Assembly: GCA_030064795.1 (NCBI GenBank) | Contig: JASJEI010000196.1 | Span: forward strand, 1 to 12,892 | DNA length: 12,892 nt | Direction of reading: 5' to 3' | Origin: Pleurocapsa sp. MO_226.B13 | Lineage (GTDB): Bacteria > Cyanobacteriota > Cyanobacteriia > Cyanobacteriales > Xenococcaceae | In this document: piece after piece, positions 6,561-12,892 of the stretch | Layout of the letters: every line of letters begins with the position of its first letter | Position numbering within the stretch: position 1 is the first letter of the stretch | Made by a program: the position numbers and the translations under genes | Notes under the pieces: generated by a model | Seen by the model: only the letters and a program-made list of their open reading frames with translations | Told to the model about the DNA's origin: nothing | Databases searched by the model: none

Positions 6561-6833
6561 GTGAAAGAGCGATCTAGCGGTCTGTCGAGCGACCAGGAAA
6601 TTATGACTGTCATCGCGCCAGAATTAAAACAACAATCGAAGGCAATCGCGCCTTATTTAACAATTAGCAATGAACAAGAATACGACAGCCAGAAAAACAA
6701 CTACACGATCCCTTTAGAAACTAACAAACAATTAACCCCAGACCTAAGCATAGAGGAAATTATTGAAATCATTAAAGCAAGCGAATTAGAACTACTTGAG
6801 ATACACCAATCAAATCGAATTGAATTTGACTAA
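6561..6833 (+). CDS. Small protein of unknown function downstream of the cold-shock gene
   Basis: A 90-aa protein with no recognised family. The GTG at 6561 is chosen because AAGGTAGGAG (6544-6553) lies 7 nt before it; the frame stays open back to 6501, but that stretch overlaps the cold-shock gene and lacks a ribosome binding site. The protein is hydrophilic, with a Gln/Asn-rich middle and a helical acidic end (LSIEEIIEIIKASELELLEI). It has no signal peptide, membrane segment or cysteine. It probably shares a transcript with the cold-shock gene. Its stop codon (6831-6833) lies inside the left arm of a 21-bp perfect inverted repeat, so the hairpin would form the end of the message. Confidence 0.6.
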   Translation: MKERSSGLSSDQEIMTVIAPELKQQSKAIAPYLTISNEQEYDSQKNNYTIPLETNKQLTPDLSIEEIIEIIKASELELLEIHQSNRIEFD

Positions 6834-6884
6834 CTATTAGAAGCAGACAATTCGGTGGCTACCTCTGCTTCTAATAGTTAGTCA
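6827..6884. terminator. Long perfect hairpin at the end of the cold-shock operon
   Basis: The arms 6827-6847 and 6864-6884 are exact reverse complements over 21 bp, with a 16-nt loop. The left arm includes the last codon and stop of the 90-aa gene. No T-run follows on either strand, so this is not a textbook intrinsic terminator. It could still stabilise the 3' end, stop transcription with help, or be a repeat element or protein-binding dyad. Confidence 0.5.
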
Positions 6885-7108
6885 GCTCGAACAAAATTAA
6901 AACCGCAAACTGGCTGTTGTTGGCATTGTGCGGGTTCGGCAGCAAATTATTCCTTCGCATCAATCTCGGCACAATTCCAATCCGCTTCTTGCAACAGACT
7001 GTCGCGCTGCGCTAACAGCCTTTAAATACCTAATTACTCAAAACCCAGTCAAATGAGAGAAAACAAGCTGGTAGGCGGTTTTCGGTATTACTCATCTTGA
7101 GCAGTAAT

Positions 7109-7152
7109 TGGAGGATGTACTCTTGAGATAGAATCTTTCATATTCTCCTCCA
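7109..7152. promoter_or_regulatory. Dyad TGGAGGA/TCCTCCA before the 198-aa gene
   Basis: TGGAGGA (7109-7115) and TCCTCCA (7146-7152) are exact reverse complements around 30 nt, ending six bases before the ATG at 7159. The start region therefore carries an anti-Shine-Dalgarno-like sequence instead of a ribosome binding site. It may be an operator or leader stem. Confidence 0.3.
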
Positions 7153-7158
7153 TCTGCC

Positions 7159-7755
7159 ATGAATTATAATCCCGCCACCTTACCTGAACTAATTGTCAAT
7201 CGCGCCTTCATGGTGGAGTTTGTGTCGGCAGTTGCGCCCTGCTTTGCAATGGGGTTGGTAGAAGAAGGTGGAACCGAATATGGATTCTTGGGATTTCGCC
7301 CTAATAAATCTATTCCTTCGGCAGTCTCAGGAGCGGGCTTTTCCTTTGGTCATACCCTGATGGGGGATGACACGTTTGAGGTCATTCATTTTGCCTTTGA
7401 GTTTTATGGATATCAGACCTACAACGTGCTGCTTAATCCTAATAATTCTCTGGTACGGAAGGTGCTCAAGGTTATGTTGACCCATCAGAATTATTTCTTT
7501 TTTGCCCTGGATGAAAACAATAGCAGTGTCACTGCGTTTCGGGCAGAGATCGAGCAGGACACCCTAAGATACTTAAGAATAAACCAGTCACGGCTCCAGG
7601 ATTCTCAAACAACCGTCAAGCAGTATAACAAAGCGGTTTCACAATTCTCACAAAATCCCCATCCAGAAGGGTTACTACTTACCTGGGTTTGTCAGAATGG
7701 AATAAAGTATCTAGACCTGTCTCAAGACAGAATGGTATTGAATCCTGCTTCATAG
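7159..7755 (+). CDS. Conserved-looking cyanobacterial protein of unknown function
   Basis: A 198-aa protein resembling, from memory, hypothetical proteins seen in many cyanobacteria; no function is known to me. It is globular, with blocks such as GTEYGFLGFRPNKSIPS, FSFGHTLMGDD, FEVIHFAFEFYGYQTYN and YFFFALDENNSSVTAFRAE, an aromatic-rich mixed beta/alpha pattern. There is no signal peptide, membrane segment or recognisable catalytic motif. The C-terminal segment LLLTWVCQNGIKYLDLSQDR also looks ordered. Start ATG 7159 is the first in frame; it lacks a Shine-Dalgarno sequence, which is common in cyanobacteria. An antitoxin gene follows after 65 bp, possibly on the same transcript. Confidence 0.75.
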   Translation: MNYNPATLPELIVNRAFMVEFVSAVAPCFAMGLVEEGGTEYGFLGFRPNKSIPSAVSGAGFSFGHTLMGDDTFEVIHFAFEFYGYQTYNVLLNPNNSLVRKVLKVMLTHQNYFFFALDENNSSVTAFRAEIEQDTLRYLRINQSRLQDSQTTVKQYNKAVSQFSQNPHPEGLLLTWVCQNGIKYLDLSQDRMVLNPAS

Positions 7756-7820
7756 CCTGCCTCAGAATGTAGGGCGTTACAGGTGATTTTAAGGATAACT
7801 GTAGAAAAGGGAAAACCAGA

Positions 7821-8066
7821 GTGTCATTACAGCTCAATATTGATTACCCAGAAACTCTCCCTGATGCCATGGGACGAACCAGAGAACAATTTGAACAAGA
7901 AGCTAAATGGGCAATGGCGATCAAATTGTTTGAAATGAAACGTATTTCTTCAGGTCAGGCAGCAGCTTTAGTCGGGGTAGATCGAGTTTCTTTCTTGCTT
8001 AATTTAGATCGTTATGGAGTAGCGATGATTGACTTGAGCGAAGAGGAACTTTTATCAGACGAGTGA
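7821..8066 (+). CDS. UPF0175-family antitoxin-like protein
   Basis: An 81-aa protein of the UPF0175 family (Pfam PF03683): an N-terminal LQLNIDYPETLPDAMG, a helix with FEQEAKWAMAIKLFEMKRISSGQAA, and ALVGVDRVSFLLNLDRYGVAMIDL, which carries a helix-turn-helix-like unit. These proteins are usually the antitoxin of a pair with a DUF3368 PIN-domain RNase encoded immediately downstream; the antitoxin neutralises the toxin and binds its own promoter. Translation starts at GTG 7821 behind AAAGGGA. The partner gene begins as expected 2 bp after the stop but breaks after 11 codons, so this antitoxin is an orphan. Confidence 0.85.
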   Translation: MSLQLNIDYPETLPDAMGRTREQFEQEAKWAMAIKLFEMKRISSGQAAALVGVDRVSFLLNLDRYGVAMIDLSEEELLSDE

Positions 8067-8068
8067 AA

Positions 8069-8104
8069 ATGCCTAAACCAGACAGAATTGTCATCAATAC
8101 TTAA
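8069..8104 (+). pseudogene. Remnant of a DUF3368-type PIN toxin (11 codons)
   Basis: ATG at 8069, two bases after the antitoxin stop, encodes MPKPDRIVINT and then TAA. The opening RIVINT fits the first beta strand of DUF3368 PIN-domain toxins, where the next residues normally are S/G-P-(L/I) after the first catalytic region. The position directly after a UPF0175 gene is where that toxin normally sits. The following 150 bp do not resume a PIN domain, so the toxin is lost. Confidence 0.55.
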
Positions 8105-8260
8105 AGTTAGCCAAAATCACCTTTAATCCTGTCTCTAGACTGGGGTTAAATTATCTTTATTAAATCTGGCACGAAAATCTAATTGAGATTACACTCAAAC
8201 CGTTATCTTTTATCTTCTAACTGCTGAAATTTAGGTTTCCTAACAATCCAGAAAAAATCT

Positions 8261-8734
8261 ATGTCAGTTAAGCAAATTCCTGATGGCTATCATTCTGTAG
8301 CCCCTTATCTCATTGTGCCTGACGCAGATGAGGCGATCGCATTTTACATCAAAGCTTTTGGCGCATCGGAAAATATGCGCTTAAAGATGCCCGATGGCAG
8401 TATCGGTCACGCAGAGATTCGCATTGGCAATTCAATTATTATGCTTAGTAATGCCAACTCCTGCATGGGATTTCATGCTCCCGAACACTATGGCGGTTCC
8501 CCAGTCAGTATCTTCCTTTATGTAGAAGATGTGGATAATTTCACCTCCCAAGCTACCTCTGCTGGAGCGACAGTCAAACAGGCACCGCTGGATATGTTCT
8601 GGGGAGATCGCATGGCTAAATTGGTCGATCCTTTTGGCTATGAATGGTCGGTTGCCACTCATATTGAGGATGTTTCTCTGGAAGAGTCACAGAGACGTTT
8701 ATACAAGCAGTATTCTTCTACCGTTGCCTCTTAA
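8261..8734 (+). CDS. VOC superfamily (glyoxalase/PhnB-like) protein
   Basis: A 157-aa protein with the paired beta-alpha-beta-beta-beta modules of the vicinal oxygen chelate fold. The first module holds VAPYLIVPDADEAIAFYIKAFGA, then MPDGSIGHAEIRIGNSIIML with H50 and E52 as likely metal-site residues. The second holds VSIFLYVEDVDNFTSQATSAG and WGDRMAKLVDPFGYEWSVATH. The ending ATHIEDVSLEESQRR is typical of the PhnB-like subgroup. Members include glyoxalases, dioxygenases and antibiotic-binding proteins, and the substrate cannot be told from sequence. Cytoplasmic, without signal peptide. It contains a HIP1 octamer (8333), so it looks like resident cyanobacterial DNA. There is no clear Shine-Dalgarno sequence, and it seems to be transcribed alone. 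Confidence 0.88.
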   Translation: MSVKQIPDGYHSVAPYLIVPDADEAIAFYIKAFGASENMRLKMPDGSIGHAEIRIGNSIIMLSNANSCMGFHAPEHYGGSPVSIFLYVEDVDNFTSQATSAGATVKQAPLDMFWGDRMAKLVDPFGYEWSVATHIEDVSLEESQRRLYKQYSSTVAS

Positions 8735-8916
8735 ATAAATTACCTAAATTAGGGGGCAAAAGCATCGCTAAAAGCTTCTCCACGCTTTATACAAATGGTT
8801 ATAAATTGTCCAGGTTAGATCGTATCTATATTCGACTGTATTTTCGAGTAGTTTCTGCCTGAATCGGTTCTGAAGAGATATAAGGGTAGTTGACTATTTT
8901 GATGCATTAATACTCA

Positions 8917-9007
8917 ACCACTTATAGCGAAGCGGTACACCATCGCTGATGGTTCATTCTCGCAAATTACAGTTAATTTTTGTACTGGCGATGGGGTAAT
9001 AAGTGGT
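8917..9007. repeat. Foldable palindromic block
   Basis: ACCACTTAT (8917-8925) pairs exactly with ATAAGTGGT (8999-9007). Inside, CCATCGC (8940-8946) pairs with GCGATGG (8988-8994), and as an alternative ACCATC (8939-8944) pairs with GATGGT (8948-8953). AGCGAAGCGGTAC-type words are frequent in cyanobacterial intergenic repeats. It may be such a repeat or a structured RNA. Confidence 0.35.
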
Positions 9008-9057
9008 CTGGGGGTCTGGGGTTATCTCTAATTAAATAAATATATTCTATAACAACA

Positions 9058-9094
9058 ACAACAAGAGCCGAAAGGCTCAAACTTTACTTGTTGT
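9058..9094. repeat. Nested hairpins upstream of tnpA
   Basis: GAGCC (9065-9069) and GGCTC (9074-9078) form a stem with a GAAA tetraloop. Outside it, ACAACAAG (9058-9065) pairs with CTTGTTGT (9087-9094). On the minus strand the hairpin is followed by TTGTTGTTGTTG, so it might weakly end leftward transcripts. The right arm overlaps the 11-bp direct repeat at 9088. Confidence 0.4.
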
Positions 9095-9098
9095 GTAA
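9088..9098 (+). repeat. 11-bp direct repeat, left copy flanking the recombinase trio
   Basis: TTGTTGTGTAA occurs here and at 12698-12708 in the same orientation, on either side of the three-gene recombinase operon. It could be part of an attachment or recombinase-binding site; it is too short to be certain. Confidence 0.35.
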
Positions 9099-9102
9099 AA
9101 AC

Positions 9103-9132
9103 TTGACTAATTATTTCTACTTCATGTATTGT
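9103..9132 (+). promoter_or_regulatory. Possible promoter of the recombinase operon
   Basis: TTGACT (9103-9108) and TATTGT (9127-9132) are 18 bp apart. Transcription would then begin close to the ATG at 9140, giving a nearly leaderless mRNA, which fits the absence of a Shine-Dalgarno sequence. CTTCATG is repeated at 9120 and 9136 around the -10 box. Confidence 0.4.
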
Positions 9133-9139
9133 ATGCTTC

Positions 9140-10228
9140 ATGAAAGTACAGAAAGGGCAATTAGACAACGGCAAAACAATCTGGTTAGTGTTGGATGATA
9201 ACTATCTACCTGTCGAACCAATATCAAAGTATTTACGCTACCTCGACAGCCTAGAACGTTCTCCCAACACGATCTCTGGCTATGCTCGGAATCTAAAACT
9301 TTACTTTGAATACTTGAAAGAAAACTCTCTAGATTGGAAAACAGTCAATCTGGAACAAAGAGCAGAGTTTATTCATTGGCTTAGAAATCCACAGCCAGGA
9401 ACTATCCCACTGCGTCCACAACGATCCATAAGGTCGGAGAAAACTATTAACCATGCTTTGACTACTGTTGCTTCTTTCTACGAGTTTCATTCTGGTTTGG
9501 GAACGACTGAAGGAGTAGAAAATTATCGTTATGTAACTCAGAAAGGAAGTAAATACAAACCTTTTCTTCATCACATCAGTAAAGGCAATTCATACAAAAC
9601 AAAATTACTCAAAGTTAAAGAACCAAAAACCTTTCCTGGTTGCCTCAATGATGACGAAGTAAAAACTCTAATTAATTCCTGTAAGCACGTTAGAGACAAA
9701 TTTCTCATCTGTTTGCTTTATGAGACAGGAATGCGTATTGGCGAGGCGTTAGGGCTACGCATTGAGGATTTTGTTACAGGAGGGACTAATGAAATCAATG
9801 TAAAAAATAGACTCGACAATTTCAACGGTGCGAGAGCCAAAAGCGGAGACAGAACTATCCACGTCAACAAAGAATTAATGAAATTCTTTTCCGATTATTT
9901 AATTGATGAATACCCAGAAGATGTTGACTCAGACTATGTGTTTGTTTCTATCTGGAGTCATAAAGTAGAACCAGGGACCCCATTAACTTATTCCGCAGTA
10001 GATAGCCTATTTCGTCGCCTCAGAAAGAAGACTGGTATCTACGCTACTGCCCACCTACTGAGGCATAGCCACGCGACTAATTTGGTTAGAGCAGGATGGG
10101 ATATGAGTTATGTCCAGAAGCGATTAGGACACAGTGATATTCAAACTACCTTCAACACTTATGTTCATCTACTTGATGATGATTTAAAAGCAGAATATCA
10201 GAAATATTTACAACAGATTAAACAATAA
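9140..10228 (+). CDS. tnpA: Tyrosine recombinase, TnpA of a Tn554-type transposon
   Basis: A 362-aa tyrosine recombinase, almost the length of Tn554 TnpA (about 361 aa). The opening MKVQKGQLDNGKTIWLVLDD, then LPVEPISKYLRYLDSLERSP, is typical of this family and supports the ATG at 9140. Residues 25-130 form the SAM-like core-binding domain. The catalytic set is complete: R199 (TGMRIGEAL), K234 (ARAKSGDR), H305 and R308 (HLLRHSHAT), H331 (RLGHSD), Y341 (TYVHL). In Tn554, TnpA and TnpB together cut and join DNA at a fixed chromosomal site, without terminal inverted repeats or target duplications. Here the gene ends TAA directly followed by the ATG of the second recombinase, so the two are translationally coupled. 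Confidence 0.9.
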   Translation: MKVQKGQLDNGKTIWLVLDDNYLPVEPISKYLRYLDSLERSPNTISGYARNLKLYFEYLKENSLDWKTVNLEQRAEFIHWLRNPQPGTIPLRPQRSIRSEKTINHALTTVASFYEFHSGLGTTEGVENYRYVTQKGSKYKPFLHHISKGNSYKTKLLKVKEPKTFPGCLNDDEVKTLINSCKHVRDKFLICLLYETGMRIGEALGLRIEDFVTGGTNEINVKNRLDNFNGARAKSGDRTIHVNKELMKFFSDYLIDEYPEDVDSDYVFVSIWSHKVEPGTPLTYSAVDSLFRRLRKKTGIYATAHLLRHSHATNLVRAGWDMSYVQKRLGHSDIQTTFNTYVHLLDDDLKAEYQKYLQQIKQ

Positions 10229-11683
10229 ATGATCAAAAAGATAAAACCTCAACTAAATTTGCTTGAAAACCCAGAAAAATCTGATGATATATGGATAGCA
10301 AAAAGCCTAGGGCTACAAATCAATCCTCATGCTCATCATTACAAATTGAATTTTTCCCAAATTGAGCAAGATTGGCTTAAAGAAAGTGCCAAAAAATTTA
10401 TTTCTTATATGTCATCTACCAAAGAATTTGAAACTTTAAGAGCTTATATAAAATCCTTAAGACTATTTTCACTTTACTTAAGTCAAATTGAATATAAAAA
10501 TAACTTCAATCAAATCGACAGATTTATTATTGTTGGCTTTTTTGACTTTCTTAAAGCTAGGGAAATCAGCTTAGGATATAGGCATAAAACAATATCTTCT
10601 TTAGCTGTATTTTTTGAGACGGGCATTATTAATAGTTGGTTTGATATTCCGCAGTATTTAATCCGCAAAGAAGATTATCCTAAAAAAATCAAAACAGTTC
10701 CTCGATACATTCCAGAAGAAGTGATGAAACAACTAAATCAACATTTAGATTCATTGCCTAAACCAGTCATGAGAATGGTTTTAGTTCTTCAAGAATGCGG
10801 ATTACGAATAGGAGAACTATGTCAACTTCGGCTAAATTGTTTAAAACAAGATGCTAAGGGGGACTTTTTTCTTGATTTCATGAGATGGAAAATGAAGAAA
10901 GAGTCCACTATTCCTATTTCTTTAGAATTAGTACAAGTAATACAAACACAACAAAAATATATACAAAATTATTTTGGAGATAATTTTAATTATCTTTTTT
11001 CGAGCAGAGAAGTTGGAAGTACTGAACAAGGATTCCAACCAGCACCCAGGGTAATGCGTCAAGACTCTTTTGTTGGCTATTTAAAAAGACTTGCTAAAAA
11101 GTTTGATATTAGAGACGCGTCAGGTACAGCTTGGGAATTTCAGACTCATCAATTTCGTCACACTGTAGGAACTCGCATGATTAATAATGGAGTGCCACAA
11201 CATATTATCCAGCGTTATTTAGGTCATGAATCTCCAAAGATGACATCAGTTTACGCTCACATTCACGACCAAACTTTAAAGCAAGAAATAGCCAAATATC
11301 ACGATAGTAGAGTAGTAAATATTGCTGGTGAAGTAGTTGAATCTACAACCCCAGAATTGGATAATGACCTAGATTTATATCTTCTCAAAAAGAAAGTATT
11401 AGCTCAATCTTTACCCAATGGTTCTTGCGCTAGACCTGTAGTTCTAGGTGAATGTCCTCACGCTAATGCTTGTCTTACTTGTGGCGATTTTCGCACAACA
11501 ATTGAGTTTTTAGACCAGCATAAAGCACAGTTGAAGGAAACAGACAAGTTAATAAAAAATGCTGAAGAACAAGGCTGGAAACGCCATGCAGAAATGAATA
11601 CTAAAGTCAGAGATAATCTGAATAAAATTATCACTACTTTGGAATCTGGAAATAAAGACATTGTTTCTGGAGGTGATGAATAA
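10229..11683 (+). CDS. tnpB: Tyrosine recombinase with C-terminal Cys cluster, TnpB of a Tn554-type transposon
   Basis: A 484-aa tyrosine recombinase, shorter than Tn554 TnpB (about 630 aa). The N-terminal half (about 45-150) is the core-binding region. The catalytic domain shows R193 (CGLRIGEL), a Lys around 221-224 (WKMKKES), H307 and R310 (HQFRHTVG), H333 (YLGHES) and Y342 (VYAHI). After the catalytic domain a 130-residue tail carries C400, C409, C415 and C418 (C-x8-C-x5-C-x2-C), likely zinc-binding, then a helical stretch (FLDQHKAQLKETDKLIK). Such a Cys-rich tail is characteristic of TnpB-type transposon recombinases. The start ATG touches the tnpA stop. Its stop is one base before the tnpC ATG, and the tnpC ribosome binding site lies inside its last codons. 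Unrelated to the IS200/IS605 RNA-guided TnpB nuclease of the same name. Confidence 0.9.
   Translation: MIKKIKPQLNLLENPEKSDDIWIAKSLGLQINPHAHHYKLNFSQIEQDWLKESAKKFISYMSSTKEFETLRAYIKSLRLFSLYLSQIEYKNNFNQIDRFIIVGFFDFLKAREISLGYRHKTISSLAVFFETGIINSWFDIPQYLIRKEDYPKKIKTVPRYIPEEVMKQLNQHLDSLPKPVMRMVLVLQECGLRIGELCQLRLNCLKQDAKGDFFLDFMRWKMKKESTIPISLELVQVIQTQQKYIQNYFGDNFNYLFSSREVGSTEQGFQPAPRVMRQDSFVGYLKRLAKKFDIRDASGTAWEFQTHQFRHTVGTRMINNGVPQHIIQRYLGHESPKMTSVYAHIHDQTLKQEIAKYHDSRVVNIAGEVVESTTPELDNDLDLYLLKKKVLAQSLPNGSCARPVVLGECPHANACLTCGDFRTTIEFLDQHKAQLKETDKLIKNAEEQGWKRHAEMNTKVRDNLNKIITTLESGNKDIVSGGDE
11669..11673 (+). promoter_or_regulatory. Ribosome binding site for tnpC
   Basis: GGAGG inside the last codons of tnpB lies 11 nt before ATG 11685 and only 2 nt before ATG 11676. 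The spacing decides for 11685 as start, one base after the tnpB stop. A TTG further upstream (11661) lies before this site and is unlikely to be used. Confidence 0.6.
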
Positions 11684-11684
11684 T

Positions 11685-12665
11685 ATGAATGGGAAAGAGC
11701 AAAGAATAGCTAAATTAAATGCTGTTCAACAACAAAGAAAACAAGACTGTATCGACCGCACAGAAAAAGCTATCTCCAAACTATTACAAAACAATGAAAG
11801 AATTTCCTTTGGTGCTATTGCCAGAATTGCTAATGTTAGTGTTAGCTATCTTTACAAGTATCCAGAAATCAAAGAGCGCATTCAAGATATTCGCAACCAA
11901 CAAGTAAAGAATACTAGAAAACTAACTAGACCTCAAACCGCCTCAGAGAAGTCTAAGCAGGTAATGATTAAGCAGCTACGAGAACGTATCAATACTCTTG
12001 AATGGGAGAAAAAAGAGTTAAAGAAACAGAACGAGAAAATGACTGGCGAGCTATATCGTATTGGTACAAAGTTGGATATGTTTGACCGCATCAACAGTCA
12101 GTCTATCAAACAAGCTGAAGAGATTAAACTTCTTAAGTTAGAGTTAGAACAAGCTCGAAATGAGTTGGATATTTGTAAGTCAAAGCTGATTGAAAGTAAT
12201 CCGAAAGTCACTTCCATATCTAAGAAAATTGACGAGTCTAATAACAGTCAAGAAATTGATAACCAATTAAAAGCTAAATTGTCAGAATTGGGAGTCAGAC
12301 TAAATGCTACGTTGAAGAAAATTATTGCATCTAAAACAGAGCAGCAAATTAACAATGCTCTAGGCGCAGTAGAAGAGTATTTGGCTAGTGGCAAAAAAGT
12401 TAAATCCAAAGCAGGATTGCTGAGAAAAGCATTGTCAGAAAACTGGATACCAAATCTAACTGATGAAGAAAGACAGTTGAGTCAAGTTAACGATACTTTC
12501 TCAGAGTGGTTCAAACTAGCAAAAGACCAGGGTATTGTACAAGCTAGTCAAGGTACTATAAAAGGCATTCTAGTCTTAGAGCCAACTGGCGACTGGACAC
12601 CTTTAGAAACAATGATTGAAAAAGGATGGACTCTTGAATATTTGCAACAAAGAACTGAGCAATAA
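11685..12665 (+). CDS. tnpC: TnpC-like accessory protein (DUF6262-type HTH plus coiled coil)
   Basis: A 326-aa protein from ATG 11685. Residues about 25-70 (DRTEKAISKLLQNNERISFG, then AIARIANVSVSYLYKYPEIK) match the helix-turn-helix unit known as DUF6262 in TnpC-like proteins: a start helix, a helix-turn-helix, and an SYLYK recognition helix. Residues about 90-170 form a long coiled coil (KQLRERINTLEWEKKELKKQ). The end carries further helices, with SKAGLLRKALSENWIPN (241-257) and an acidic/aromatic tail. Tn554 TnpC is only about 125 aa and influences the efficiency and orientation of transposition without being strictly needed. This version is more than twice as long, so the C-terminal region is an addition, perhaps for partner or host-protein contact. 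Co-transcribed and coupled with tnpB. Confidence 0.85.
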   Translation: MNGKEQRIAKLNAVQQQRKQDCIDRTEKAISKLLQNNERISFGAIARIANVSVSYLYKYPEIKERIQDIRNQQVKNTRKLTRPQTASEKSKQVMIKQLRERINTLEWEKKELKKQNEKMTGELYRIGTKLDMFDRINSQSIKQAEEIKLLKLELEQARNELDICKSKLIESNPKVTSISKKIDESNNSQEIDNQLKAKLSELGVRLNATLKKIIASKTEQQINNALGAVEEYLASGKKVKSKAGLLRKALSENWIPNLTDEERQLSQVNDTFSEWFKLAKDQGIVQASQGTIKGILVLEPTGDWTPLETMIEKGWTLEYLQQRTEQ

Positions 12666-12697
12666 GTTAATATTTTTGACATTCCCCCGTCTTCATT

Positions 12698-12708
12698 TTG
12701 TTGTGTAA
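12698..12708 (+). repeat. 11-bp direct repeat, right copy flanking the recombinase trio
   Basis: TTGTTGTGTAA is identical to 9088-9098 and begins 33 bp after the tnpC stop. GTTGTG (12700-12705) also pairs with CACAAC (12715-12720), giving a dyad with 9-nt spacing, the kind of shape tyrosine recombinases bind. Confidence 0.35.
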
Positions 12709-12736
12709 TATATCCACAACGTCAATCTCAATTACA

Positions 12737-12760
12737 GTCTACGTTGTAGACGTTGTAGAC
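12737..12760. repeat. Three-part repeat GTCTAC-GTT-GTAGAC-GTT-GTAGAC
   Basis: GTTGTAGAC occurs twice in tandem (12743-12751, 12752-12760), preceded by the inverted half GTCTAC (12737-12742), so the first two parts form a perfect dyad around GTT. It lies in the tail of the recombinase element and may be a protein-binding site. Confidence 0.5.
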
Positions 12761-12767
12761 GATATAA

Positions 12768-12783
12768 CTGGGGAACTCCCCAG
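12768..12783. terminator. Hairpin downstream of tnpC
   Basis: CTGGGG (12768-12773) and CCCCAG (12778-12783) form a six-pair GC-rich stem with an AACT loop. A T-rich tract (TCTTTTCTCTT) follows only 12 bases later, so it is a weak intrinsic terminator candidate for the recombinase operon. Confidence 0.4.
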
Positions 12784-12892
12784 GCTGGGATTACATCTTT
12801 TCTCTTAAAGTTTGAATGACGATGACTGACGGAGCGACAGTTTTATCTTTATTCAATAGATAACGACATAGGTGAACCGCACTACTACTCTT

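Larger units (their letters stand above)
8735..9139. other. Intergenic region between VOC gene and recombinase operon
   Basis: No gene is supported. It contains a foldable block at 8917-9007, a GNRA-type hairpin at 9065-9078 inside a larger stem, and a possible promoter for the recombinase operon. If a Tn554-like element starts here, its left boundary lies in this stretch. Confidence 0.4.

Noticed and set aside
6827..6884. Integron attC site
   Set aside because: The hairpin is perfect and lacks the unpaired extrahelical bases and the conserved GTTRRRY/RYYYAAC core boxes; no integron integrase is nearby.
6884..7015. 43-codon open plus-strand frame with hydrophobic reading
   Set aside because: There is no start codon or ribosome binding site and a stop lies just upstream; no homology is recognisable. 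It might be a relic but cannot be supported.
7088..7153. 21-codon minus-strand frame opposite the leader of the 198-aa gene
   Set aside because: Too short, and better explained as the promoter/leader region of the plus-strand gene.
11661..11684. TTG start or ATG 11676 for tnpC
   Set aside because: TTG 11661 lies before the only Shine-Dalgarno sequence and ATG 11676 is 2 nt from it; ATG 11685 has usable spacing and directly follows the tnpB stop.

Overview
The window looks like accessory DNA from a cyanobacterium. It is moderately AT-rich. It carries four copies of the octamer GCGATCGC (2305, 4833, 5797, 8333; about 0.2 expected by chance), which is the cyanobacterial HIP1 signature. Several proteins belong to families that I associate with cyanobacteria. 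No housekeeping genes, rRNAs or tRNAs were seen. Most of the recognisable content is recombinases, transposon parts and broken genes, so I read it as a genomic island or plasmid segment built up by repeated insertion.

Layout. (1) Positions 1-140 carry six spaced repeats ending in GGGTC, with a first unit resembling the termini of Tn7-like/CAST transposons; the element would extend rightwards. An FAD-dependent oxidoreductase follows (196-1446), preceded by a perfect 12-bp dyad, and converges on a small tyrosine recombinase (1765-2364, minus) across a shared hairpin. (2) Positions 2754-4013 hold an AT-rich two-gene unit: a coiled-coil lipoprotein and a protein with one membrane segment and a possible winged-helix N-terminus. 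(3) Positions 4253-4646 are a complete MITE-like element with 64-bp terminal inverted repeats (one mismatch) and an exact 8-bp target duplication. It sits just upstream of a Tn3/invertase-type serine recombinase (4703-5254). (4) Positions 5255-6240 are a gene graveyard: a truncated DUF4062-like N-terminus, an acidic 110-aa protein gene, and a short decayed copy of that protein's C-terminus. (5) Positions 6331-8734 hold a cold-shock protein gene with a small downstream gene ending in a 21-bp hairpin, a cyanobacterial protein of unknown function, a UPF0175 antitoxin whose PIN toxin survives only as 11 codons, and a VOC-family protein. (6) Positions 9140-12665 are a tightly coupled three-gene operon: two different tyrosine recombinases and an HTH/coiled-coil helper. 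This is the TnpA-TnpB-TnpC arrangement of Tn554-family transposons, with an unusually long TnpC.

How the parts work together. The Tn554-like trio is the only apparently intact multi-gene system: two recombinases stop-to-start coupled to a helper protein, flanked by an 11-bp direct repeat (9088-9098 and 12698-12708) that may mark recombination sites. The other recombinases (1765, 4703) stand alone and have probably mobilised or trapped neighbouring DNA. The MITE needs a transposase from elsewhere. I saw no convincing CRISPR array or defence operon; the DUF4062 fragment and the orphan antitoxin are remnants of such genes.
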